19,790 nt of DNA from the NCBI GenBank assembly GCA_030650265.1, contig JAUSEJ010000038.1, positions 1-19,790 of the forward strand. The letters are read 5' to 3'. Positions 1 through 6,690 of the stretch are shown piece after piece. Under the pieces are notes generated by a model that was given only the letters and a program-made list of their open reading frames with translations, did not search any database and was not told the DNA's origin. A program made the translations under genes and the position numbers. This DNA comes from Dehalococcoidia bacterium. Its GTDB lineage: Bacteria; Chloroflexota; Dehalococcoidia; JACPQF01. Numbering within the stretch: the first letter of the stretch is position 1; each line of letters begins with the position of its first letter.

Positions 1-1687
1 AATAGTAGCCGGCCTTCCAGCGCCTTCCCCTAGCCAGCGAGACGATGGCCAGAGCCAGTAAGGCGGCTATCGTGATGAGCCGCCCGACCGTCCTTGCCGG
101 GGTATCTGTGAACCAAAGATCGACCGTATGGTTACCAGACGGAACGTCAACGCTCACAAGTCCGAGGGGCTGCGAAGGGTAGACGGCGACGGCTTGACCG
201 TCGACTTTCGCTTGCCAGCCCGGAAAAGCGTAAGCGTGATAGCGCAAGCTGGTGGCTGCGTCCGCCGCTGTCTTGAACCGATAGGCAAGCGGAGCCATCA
301 TTTCGACAGTCGTTTGGCTCAGCGGCGCGACCTCCTGGGGCGACTGACCCGCTCCCAGATTCGCCACGAGAGGAAGCCATTCATTTTCGTGGCTAAGGCC
401 AGGCCTATATCTGGTAATTTCGTAGCGAGAGGCCATGCCAAGCGATAGGCCGTAATCAGGCACTTCCTCGTGGGAAACGGGAAGAGAACACGTGGCAGCG
501 AACACGAGAACGCCGCCAACGGCGACGGCAAGGTAAGTCCCCAGACGCCTCGGAAAGGCGAGAAAACCGGTGCATACGGCCGCAAAGGTACCGATAAGGG
601 CCAGCAAACGATAGGCAAACTGGATAGAATTCGCGACAAGCACTTTCTCAAAGAAGAACGAGGAGAAAGGAGTCATGAGGCAGGCGAGCAAAACGGCCGC
701 CGCCGGAAGTACCAGAACCGGCAGGAATTCTCTGCGCCCTCTGGCAAAGACAGCAAGAAGGATGCTTAGCCCGGAGAAAGCCGCTACCGCCTCGACCAGA
801 CCCATTTGGAAAGGCGGCGCACCGAAATGGTAAAGAAGTTGAGGCTGGATGATCAAGTCGAATGGCACCAACATCAATCTCTGCGCCGGACTTAAGTCGG
901 ATAAGATGAAGTTTTCGGTGGAAGCAAAGCTCACCTCGGCCATGGCCGGAAACCAATAGAAAGCGGAGGCCGCCAGACCGGAGAACATGGCTACAGCGAT
1001 CAGAGCGATGCCCTTGCGCGGGTAAGAAGAACGTAAGGCGACTGCCAGACTATATACGAATAACACTGGCACGAAGTAGATGGAGACCTGGTGTGTGAGG
1101 AAAAGACCGGCCAGTAATAGCGCAGAAGTGAGCAGGTATGTTATCGATCTTCTGGTCGCGAGAGCGTAGAAAGAGGCGAAAAGCCAGGGTATGAAAGCAA
1201 AGGCAGTCGCCTCGGCCCAGGCGCCGCGAACATAGATGTCTACCAGCCGGTAGGGCATGTACATGAAGGCGATGGCGGCCAGAAGAGCTACGCTACGCCG
1301 GCCGCTCACCTGAAGCCCGAAGCAGTACATTCCGAGTCCAGATAGTATCACACCCAACGCCATGGTCAGGTCGATGGCATTGACAAAGGCGAAGCCGAGG
1401 AGGTGAAAGGCTTCGAACAAGTAGTAGGTCAGAGGAGGATAGTAATTCAACAGGGGATAACCGTGCCCCAACGACAGATCGGGGAACCAGCGAGGGAAAT
1501 AATCGCCGGAGACAATAAGGCGGTGTAACTCGACGAAACGGAAGAGGTGCAAGGAACTGTCGTGACCGGAGAGAAGGCCCGGCAGCGTCAATGGACGAAG
1601 AGCCGGCAGCGCCAAAAGCGCAACCAGCAGAGGTAATCCGAGCCTCAAGGCCTGGTGCGATCTTAACCGGCTTATCTTCTGCCTCAT
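1..1687 (-). CDS. PTPS-related / YfhO-like multi-spanning membrane protein, probable GT-C glycosyltransferase (C-terminus cut by window edge)
   Basis: The minus strand is open without a stop from an ATG at 1687 to the left edge (about 562 codons). The protein starts with a short basic stretch and a hydrophobic helix. A first loop follows with GHDSSLHLFRFVEL, FPRWFPD and GHGYPLLNYYPPLTYY, which resembles the '6-pyruvoyl-tetrahydropterin synthase-related' membrane family. The Asp/His-rich first loop is where GT-C enzymes place catalytic residues. Many hydrophobic segments follow. Near the left edge there is a soluble stretch with PGWQAKVDGQAV, as in YfhO-like proteins, then a last membrane helix. 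Its start codon overlaps the stop of the upstream glycosyltransferase (ATGA), so the two are probably translationally coupled. Inferred role: transfer of a lipid-linked sugar at the outer face of the membrane. The acceptor is unknown. Confidence 0.8.
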   Translation of the reverse strand, partial: MRQKISRLRSHQALRLGLPLLVALLALPALRPLTLPGLLSGHDSSLHLFRFVELHRLIVSGDYFPRWFPDLSLGHGYPLLNYYPPLTYYLFEAFHLLGFAFVNAIDLTMALGVILSGLGMYCFGLQVSGRRSVALLAAIAFMYMPYRLVDIYVRGAWAEATAFAFIPWLFASFYALATRRSITYLLTSALLLAGLFLTHQVSIYFVPVLFVYSLAVALRSSYPRKGIALIAVAMFSGLAASAFYWFPAMAEVSFASTENFILSDLSPAQRLMLVPFDLIIQPQLLYHFGAPPFQMGLVEAVAAFSGLSILLAVFARGRREFLPVLVLPAAAVLLACLMTPFSSFFFEKVLVANSIQFAYRLLALIGTFAAVCTGFLAFPRRLGTYLAVAVGGVLVFAATCSLPVSHEEVPDYGLSLGMASRYEITRYRPGLSHENEWLPLVANLGAGQSPQEVAPLSQTTVEMMAPLAYRFKTAADAATSLRYHAYAFPGWQAKVDGQAVAVYPSQPLGLVSVDVPSGNHTVDLWFTDTPARTVGRLITIAALLALAIVSLARGRRWKAGYY

Positions 1688-2838
1688 CCTCCCATCCTTC
1701 CCGGAAGGACGGAAGAGGGGATTGAAGCCCCTCTACCCAGGGCTTCTTCGTATACTTTTTCGATCTTGCCAACGACGTTGGGCCAGGCATAGTTTGCTGC
1801 CTTCTGGCGCGCCTTCTCGCCCATGTCGAGGAGAGCGGCGTCATCCAGTGACAGCGCCTGCCGCAAGGTAGCGGCAGCCAGTTCTGGGCGACTAAAATCG
1901 GCAATGAATCCGTTGACTCCGTGGTTCACGAATGTTCGAAAGCTGTCTATATCGTTAAGAACAGGCACGGTCCCCGTGCTCATGGCCTCCACGGCGGCGA
2001 TGCCGAAACCCTCATATTGGGAGGCCGAGACGAAGAAATGAGCTCTCGCCAGATAGTCCAACATCTCCTCTTCCTGACAGAAGCCGGCGAAGACGACCCT
2101 GTCTTGGAGACTAAGCTGAATGGCAAGGGCCTTGAGCTCCGGCCATATACCAAGCCAATCAGGACCGATGAAAACCAGTTGAGCCTCAGGCACATCGCGG
2201 GCGACGCCGGCGAGAGCGCGAATCAGGTTATCGGGACGCTTATTAGCGTCGGTACGCCCAATGGATAGAAGCAATCCTCTTTGAATTCGCTTGGCAACCG
2301 TGGAGAACGACCCGTAATCAACTCCGTTTTCAATAACAATCGCCTTACGCTGAGCGATCGGGCGGAACAGGGCATAATCGCTATAGGAGTCGCAGATTAT
2401 CCTTGCCGCGGCCCTCATAGTCATCATGGTGATCGTGTAAAAGAAAGCCCACTTAAGGACTACAGCCCACTTTGAATGGAAGAAGCCCCCGTGGGTGGAC
2501 ACTACCACGGGCTTCCGGTGGAAGAACCTGGTCAGGGCCAGGTAGTCAACAAAGAAGTCAATGGCGTGAACATGAATGAGGTCGTAGTTCCCCGTGAATC
2601 TGAGGACCCCCGGCGCCAGCTTGTACCGGTTGGGTCCGGCGTAAGGCACGCGAAAGATGTCTATGCCTTCATAGCTATCGCGCGGCGGCAAAAGAGACTT
2701 GTCGGCAAAGTTCCTATTCAGGGTGACAACATCGCAAACATGCCCGCGGGCGATGAGATGCCGGCAGAGGTCAAGTGCATACTTCTCTATACCGCCGACG
2801 CACGGGTAAAACTGCCGGATGACGTGCAGAATGCGCAC
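1684..2838 (-). CDS. Glycosyltransferase family 4 (GT-B fold)
   Basis: A complete 384-residue protein starting at GTG 2838. The N-terminus MRILHVIRQFYPCVGGIEKY is the classic GT4 opening, with the glycine-rich acceptor loop GGIEKYALDL. In the second Rossmann half LLSIGRTDANKRPDNLIRAL precedes the nucleotide-sugar site, and YEGFGIAAVEAM carries the EX7E motif of retaining GT-B enzymes. Length is normal for the family. It transfers a sugar from a nucleotide donor to a lipid or glycan at the cytoplasmic face. A good promoter lies about 35 bases upstream, and the membrane gene overlaps its end by ATGA. The last 17 or so residues (GRGASIPSSVLPGRMGG) are encoded by two small hairpins and look unconserved. 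The Shine-Dalgarno (GAGG, 10 bases from GTG) is weak. Donor and acceptor cannot be inferred. Confidence 0.9.
   Translation of the reverse strand: MRILHVIRQFYPCVGGIEKYALDLCRHLIARGHVCDVVTLNRNFADKSLLPPRDSYEGIDIFRVPYAGPNRYKLAPGVLRFTGNYDLIHVHAIDFFVDYLALTRFFHRKPVVVSTHGGFFHSKWAVVLKWAFFYTITMMTMRAAARIICDSYSDYALFRPIAQRKAIVIENGVDYGSFSTVAKRIQRGLLLSIGRTDANKRPDNLIRALAGVARDVPEAQLVFIGPDWLGIWPELKALAIQLSLQDRVVFAGFCQEEEMLDYLARAHFFVSASQYEGFGIAAVEAMSTGTVPVLNDIDSFRTFVNHGVNGFIADFSRPELAAATLRQALSLDDAALLDMGEKARQKAANYAWPNVVGKIEKVYEEALGRGASIPSSVLPGRMGG
1695..1734 (-). repeat. Two adjacent small hairpins in the 3' end of the glycosyltransferase gene
   Basis: TCCTTCC / GGAAGGA (1695-1701 and 1703-1709, one-base gap) and AGAGGGG / CCCCTCT (1714-1720 and 1728-1734, 7-base loop) are both perfect 7-bp inverted repeats. 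They lie inside the last codons of the GT4 gene, 8 bases before the start of the membrane gene. They could tune translation or RNA processing between the two coupled genes, or be a short inserted palindromic repeat. Confidence 0.5.
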
Positions 2839-2872
2839 TAATCTGATGCCTCGTCACTTCAAGTTCAGGAGT

Positions 2873-2901
2873 AGTATACCCCCAACTTAGAATTGACTCA
2901 A
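2873..2901 (-). promoter_or_regulatory. Sigma-70-type promoter of the GT4/membrane-protein unit
   Basis: On the minus strand TTGAGT (2901-2896) and TATACT (2878-2873) are separated by exactly 17 bases. The expected start of transcription, near 2866, gives a leader of about 28 bases before the GTG at 2838. Confidence 0.7.
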
Positions 2902-3030
2902 GCGGCAAGGGAGGCAGCGGGCCGGGGGACTTCACCCTCAACATGTCTGCCGTCCGCCGAAACCTGACTGAAAAGACAGGTCACTGGCGACGGTCGACCG
3001 GCGTCTCAAAAAGCCAGTCGCTCAAACTCC

Positions 3031-4181
3031 CTACCAACTCTGTTGCCTGCCGGGAGTTGGCGACGGTTGCACCGAACGAGGGGTTTCAGTGGCCTCTCTG
3101 GACTGGACAGAAGGCTGGGCGCGCGGTGTCGACGATGGCGTTGGCTCGCGCCTTTCGCCGGACTCCCGCGCTGTGGGCGTAGGAGACGCAGCGCGAGGCG
3201 TTGGAGTTCGCTGATCTTCAAGGCGACCGCTGGTCGGTTCGACCGAAGGCGTCGACCGGATGGCAGTCGGCGTAGACGATAGCCCTCTGGTCTTATCGGT
3301 ATCATCGCCAGGACGAACGGTAGGCGATGAGCTATTTGGTGTGGCCGTCGTAGTCCTGCCGGGATTCGTCGTCAGCACGGTACTGGTGGCTGTTGCTCCG
3401 GGCGAAGGCGTCTTCGTTTCGTTCTCCGAATCTTCGCGCCTATCTCTGGCGATGACCGTGGCCACCGCTTCCTGGTCCTTTCTGGACTCCAACAAAGCGT
3501 GCTCTATTCCCTCTGATGCCTCGCCAGGCAACTTAGAGGCACTTCTTTGAGTATCTCCTGCTGACGAGCGGTCAGATCGGCCAGCTTCTCGCCCAACTCC
3601 TCCCTGTTGACGGCCCTTTCGAGGCCAGCGACCGCCTTGTCCGTTTCTCCGGCAACCTCCGCAAGCAAGTCGGCATCGACTACTCCCCGACGCTCAGCGA
3701 TGGTTCGCAGCTCCGCCAGGCGCCGGGCGGCCAGCTCCAGGTGAAAGGCCGGTCCTGCGTCACCAAAGGAGAATAAGAGTTGAGCGTTTTCCGCGGCGCG
3801 CTTTATAGGATAGGCCATATCATCGGGTGTACTATCAGCCGAAACGGCTATCGCTCCGACCATGGCTACGCCGAGAAGAAAGGTGGCGGCCAACAAGGCG
3901 GCGACCGTACGGAACCTTCTCGGAAACAGGATATTTCCTATCCTTGGCGAGACGCGTGGCATCTCCGTGGCGGCCCGTTCGAGGAAACGCTGCTTTGCTG
4001 CTTCTTTGCGGCCAGGAGTAGGGGCAATTGTGCACAGACTCAGAGTAAGAGCAGCGGTTCGGAGCAGCGGTTCCAGTTCTCCCGCAAAATCCGGATGTAG
4101 GGCAAGTCAGGCTTCGACGCTCTCGCCCTGGAATAGGTGTTCCAGACAATCATTCAGGATGTCGGCAATGTTCTCGTTCAT
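3031..4181 (-). pseudogene. DUF5667-family membrane protein, disrupted by an in-frame TGA and a frameshift
   Basis: The reading starts at ATG 4181 (MNENIADILNDCLEHLFQGE...). It meets TGA at 4109-4107 after 24 codons. It continues in the same frame with LALHPDFAGELEPLLR, a membrane helix (about residues 100-120 of the repaired protein; LLAATFLLGVAMVGAIAV) and the DUF5667 signature YPIKRAAENAQLL...HLELAARRLAEL. It stops at 3504. The homologous continuation (KLPGEASEGIEHALLES) and a Pro/Thr/Ser-rich tail of over 100 residues lie in another frame, 3534-3031. The TGA stands where relatives have Cys (family pattern 'E.CLA.YPE.A.ELEPLL', from memory). Such proteins are usually encoded next to an ECF sigma factor, as here, with an intact ATGA overlap. 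The function in the family is unclear; a role in controlling the sigma factor is inference. Sequencing error is the main alternative to a real pseudogene. Confidence 0.7.
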
Positions 4182-4716
4182 GTCTCCCTCACCAACCGGC
4201 AGCGCAGGGCCTTGACGCCACTGTGCTGCAGGGCCTTGATGGCGCCCTCCGTTTTGCCCGTAGCCTTGGCGGTCTCCAAAAGGCTTACCCCCCGCCGAAG
4301 CGAAAAGCGATGCCCTGGCGATGCCCATCGGTCAAATGCTTGACCGCATGAAGCAATTCCTCTCTCGCCATTTCTGCTTCACAGATCTTCACTGGATCCT
4401 CCAGGGCGAGACTGAAATCCTCTGGCAAAGGCGATTCTGGCCGCCTGGCTTTCTGGCGCCACCGATCGACGGTTGCATTGCGCGCGATCCTAAACAGCCA
4501 GGCCACAAAGGGCAGACCCCGCAAGTCGTAGGACTCAATCGCCTCCAATGCTTTGAGGAAAACCTCTTCCGTAATGTCTTCCGCTTCGGTGAGGTCTCTG
4601 ACCTTGACTGCAACATAGCGATATATCCTATCAAAATAGAGCTCATCAAGCTCTCCGAAGGCCTCGGCTTCACGCTTTCGCGCCCTCAAGACGAGGCTTT
4701 CCTCTTCACGCTGCAC
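4178..4716 (-). pseudogene. ECF-type RNA polymerase sigma factor, frameshifted in region 4
   Basis: GTG 4716 with AGGGG 7 bases upstream starts a protein with a clear sigma region 2 (YFDRIYRYVAVKVRD, AEDITEEVFLKALEAI, FVAWLFRIARNATVDRWRQ). The frame closes at TAA 4287-4285, just after LTDGHRQGIAFRFGGG. The rest of region 4, GVSLLETAKATGKTEGAIKA then LQHSGVKALRCRLVRET, is intact in the adjacent frame and ends at 4178. The switch falls in a run of six G (plus-strand C 4288-4293); one more G restores a normal sigma factor of about 180 residues. The run-up to the break (GHRQGIAFRF, where relatives tend to have EQRQVIALRF) also looks worn. That favours real decay, though a homopolymer error is possible. 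The restored stop overlaps the DUF5667 start. Confidence 0.7.
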
Positions 4717-4767
4717 CTGATAACCCCTTTTTCAGCTTCTGCCTGGCGGCCCTTGTTATCTAGTGCT

Positions 4768-4795
4768 ATATTATTCAACGATATGAGAGCCAAAA
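4768..4795 (-). promoter_or_regulatory. Possible promoter of the ECF sigma/DUF5667 unit
   Basis: On the minus strand TTTTGG (4795-4790) and TAATAT (4773-4768) are 16 bases apart, about 50 bases ahead of the GTG. The -35 match is poor, so this is only a candidate. Confidence 0.3.
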
Positions 4796-4799
4796 GGAT

Positions 4800-4827
4800 A
4801 TGACCCGAATGTACCGTGTGGTAAAAT
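4800..4827 (+). promoter_or_regulatory. Possible promoter of the rimI-like gene
   Basis: ATGACC (4800-4805), a 16-base spacer and TAAAAT (4822-4827) lie 30 bases ahead of the TTG start, divergent from the sigma gene. GGAGGAG at 4842-4848 is a strong ribosome binding site, 8 bases from TTG 4857. Confidence 0.4.
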
Positions 4828-4856
4828 GGGTTTTAGTAATCGGAGGAGATGGTTAG

Positions 4857-5513
4857 TTGCGCTACTTGGTGGAGCCCATGCAAGCCGAGGACATCGATGA
4901 GATCATCGAAATCGAGAAAGAGGCCTTCACGGTCGCCTGGTCAGAAGCAGCCTATCGACGCGAGCTAGAGGAGAACAGGATGGCGCGCTACATGGTGCTG
5001 CGGGAATTGCCTGAAGTCACACCGGAGGAGCAGGTGCCGGCGCAGCCAGTCAAATCTGACGTCAGGCGGCTGCTGGCAGAATCACTGCGGCGGTTGGTTT
5101 CCCCTCCCCGTGCGGTCAATCCCGGGCGGGGTCAAATCATCGGCTATGCCGGCCTGTGGCTGGTGGTGGACGAGGCTCATCTCACTACCATCGCCGTGCG
5201 TGCCGGATTCAGGGGGCGCGGCTTCGGCGAACTACTCCTCATCAAAGAGTTGGAGGTGGCAAAGCAGGCTGACGCTGGCGTCATGACCCTGGAGGTAAGG
5301 GTTTCGAACGCGATGGCCCAGGCACTGTACCGCAAGTACGGGTTTGGTGTCGCCGGGCAGCGGCGGCGCTACTATTCGGACAATAACGAGGATGCCCTCA
5401 TCATGACGACCGGCAACTTGTTCTCGTCCGAGTTCACCGCCAGGTTCGAGACGTTAAAGGATGCCAACGCCAGTCGCACCGGGATTTTAGACCCTCAGGT
5501 GTTCGGATCTTAA
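4857..5513 (+). CDS. rimI: GNAT acetyltransferase, RimI-like (ribosomal protein alanine N-acetyltransferase)
   Basis: 218 residues from TTG 4857, chosen because GGAGGAG sits 8 bases upstream and the N-terminus RYLVEPMQAEDIDEIIEIEK aligns with RimI starts. The acetyl-CoA loop is RGRGFG (119-124), and TLEVRVSNAMAQALYRKYGF (144-163) contains the Glu and Tyr expected for RimI catalysis (E146, Y158). About 40 residues (52-92, Pro/Arg-rich) are inserted between the second and third strands, making it longer than the usual ~150 residues. The family acetylates protein N-termini, in E. coli ribosomal protein bS18. It stands alone here, away from tsaB/tsaD, with which it is often linked, so another peptide substrate is possible. 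Confidence 0.8.
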   Translation: MRYLVEPMQAEDIDEIIEIEKEAFTVAWSEAAYRRELEENRMARYMVLRELPEVTPEEQVPAQPVKSDVRRLLAESLRRLVSPPRAVNPGRGQIIGYAGLWLVVDEAHLTTIAVRAGFRGRGFGELLLIKELEVAKQADAGVMTLEVRVSNAMAQALYRKYGFGVAGQRRRYYSDNNEDALIMTTGNLFSSEFTARFETLKDANASRTGILDPQVFGS

Positions 5514-5532
5514 CGGGTTAACCCCTACCCGG

Positions 5533-5561
5533 TTTACACTTGGCTGGTCGCCATGTATACT
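5533..5561 (+). promoter_or_regulatory. Strong sigma-70-type promoter of the crotonase gene
   Basis: TTTACA (5533-5538) and TATACT (5556-5561) are separated by 17 bases, 40 bases ahead of ATG 5601. The -10 is identical to that of the GT4 promoter. A 10-bp palindrome GGGTTAACCC lies just upstream (5515-5524). Confidence 0.7.
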
Positions 5562-5600
5562 GTGCAATAAGCGAAAAGGGAATAAATAAGGAGGACTCGG

Positions 5601-6449
5601 ATGGCTTTCGCATTCATAGAGACAAAGCAAGATGGTGGCGTGCTGATTATCGCCCTAAACGACCCTAAGACTCGGAACGCGCTCGGGCGGCAGATCGTTG
5701 ATGAGATCGAGCGAGAACTGGACAGATTCGAGAATGACCCCGAGTGTCGGGTTCTGGTTCTGACCGGCAAAGATCCTGCTTTCTGCTCTGGCGCCAACGT
5801 CCAGGGTTTTGCTAACAGAATCAACGAAGATGAGAAGGCAAGAACCACGGCAGCCTCAACAGAGCCAAAACCCTGGGCCCGCCTCGACGCTAATTACTCG
5901 CCTGCCGCTATGGACTTTGGCGCCAGGTCCATTGTTTTACGCCTCCACAAACTGCAGAAACCATCGATAGCCGCCGTAAATGGTCCTGCCTACGGCCTCG
6001 GGTGTGGTTTGTCACTCTCCTGTGACATTCGCATCGCTTCCGAAAACGCTCGCTTCAGCGAGGCTTTTGTCCGTAACGGTCTCATACCGGCCGACGGCAG
6101 CGCCTGGCAACTGCCCAGAATGATCGGCCTCAGCAATACGCTGCTCATGCAGTACACCGGCGATGTATTTACGGGTGAAGAAGCTGTCAAACTAGGACTA
6201 GCAAGCAAAGTAGTTCCCCACGACGAGTTGATGAACGAGACCATGCGGCTTGCGCAGAGGCTGGCTCATGGCCCTACCTTCTCGATGGCGCTAATCAAGT
6301 ACCTGGTCATGCACTCAATGAATACTGACCTTGAAACAAGCATGAGGATGGCCGGGCCGGCCCAGGAGCTTGCCCGCCAGACCGAAGATCATAAAGAGGG
6401 TGTCACGGCCTTCCTCGAAAAACGGACACCCAATTTCAAAGGTCGCTAA
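5601..6449 (+). CDS. Crotonase-fold protein (enoyl-CoA hydratase/isomerase family), atypical active site
   Basis: 282 residues; ATG with AAGGAGG 6 bases upstream. The oxyanion-hole segments are present (DPAFCSGANVQGF; NGPAYGLGCGLSLSCDIRIA), followed by GLIPADGSAWQLPRMIG, GEEAVKLGLASKVV and the C-terminal helices. By alignment to rat crotonase, the Glu144 position (GGGCE) is Gly in GLGCG. The Glu164 position (FGQPE) is Phe in FSEAF. Hydration by the classic two-glutamate mechanism is therefore unlikely. Isomerase, hydrolase or another CoA-thioester reaction fits better, and the Asp in IPADGS recalls PaaG-type isomerases. It has its own promoter and is followed by a hairpin, so it is monocistronic. 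Its link to the cluster downstream is only by proximity. Confidence 0.85.
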   Translation: MAFAFIETKQDGGVLIIALNDPKTRNALGRQIVDEIERELDRFENDPECRVLVLTGKDPAFCSGANVQGFANRINEDEKARTTAASTEPKPWARLDANYSPAAMDFGARSIVLRLHKLQKPSIAAVNGPAYGLGCGLSLSCDIRIASENARFSEAFVRNGLIPADGSAWQLPRMIGLSNTLLMQYTGDVFTGEEAVKLGLASKVVPHDELMNETMRLAQRLAHGPTFSMALIKYLVMHSMNTDLETSMRMAGPAQELARQTEDHKEGVTAFLEKRTPNFKGR

Positions 6450-6490
6450 TCGGACATTCTCTCCGGCTCGAGGCGTTTTCCCCCCTTGTT

Positions 6491-6526
6491 GCATGCCACC
6501 CGGTGTGATAGAATCGGGTGGCATGC
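6491..6526 (+). terminator. Perfect 12-bp hairpin after the crotonase gene
   Basis: GCATGCCACCCG (6491-6502) and CGGGTGGCATGC (6515-6526) pair perfectly around a 12-base loop, 42 bases after the stop codon. No T-tract follows on either side. It is therefore a non-canonical terminator or RNA-stabilising stem rather than a textbook intrinsic terminator. Confidence 0.5.
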
Positions 6527-6556
6527 AGCGTTGCGCGCCGGTCAACGACGACCTTC

Positions 6557-6647
6557 TGACAACCCCGGTTAAAGTTCTAAGTTTGCGATTGGTGACAACC
6601 AGAACTGTGAACTGATAGCGATTGTTTCTCTGTCTGAATGATAATAA
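6557..6647 (+). promoter_or_regulatory. Repeat-rich control region of the LuxR-family gene
   Basis: TGACAACC occurs twice (6557, 6593), GCGATTG twice (6585, 6618) and GAACTG twice in near-tandem (6602, 6609). An extended -10-like TGATAATAA follows at 6639-6647. Spacings of 33-36 bases are close to whole helical turns, as in operator pairs. No convincing -35 is seen. Confidence 0.3.
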
Positions 6648-6690
6648 TGGCTGCGTTTGCGGCGGTTACGTCTGTTAGAGGTGGTAGAAT

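Noticed and set aside
1293..1904. Minus-strand reading frame of 203 codons across the GT4/membrane-protein junction
   Set aside because: Out of frame with both real genes, which have clear motifs and an ATGA overlap.
2991..3000. Palindrome CGGTCGACCG after the DUF5667 gene as a terminator
   Set aside because: A 10-bp self-complementary site with no loop or T-tract; too short to support a terminator.
3526..3545. Programmed frameshifting in the DUF5667 gene
   Set aside because: No slippery heptamer or downstream structure is evident, and the upstream TGA already blocks translation.
4107..4109. Selenocysteine or genome-wide UGA recoding in the DUF5667 gene
   Set aside because: No obvious SECIS stem, a second frameshift in the same gene, and TGA is used as a normal stop by the GT4 and rSAM-3 genes in this window.
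5515..5524. Palindrome GGGTTAACCC between rimI-like and crotonase genes as a terminator
   Set aside because: No loop and no T-tract. It adjoins the crotonase promoter and could be an operator, but nothing supports this further.
6682..6690. TGGTAGAAT just before the LuxR TTG, identical to the extended -10 ahead of rSAM-1, as a shared promoter
   Set aside because: It directly abuts the start codon and overlaps the ribosome binding site, so it cannot be the promoter of that gene unless the start is misplaced; probably coincidence.
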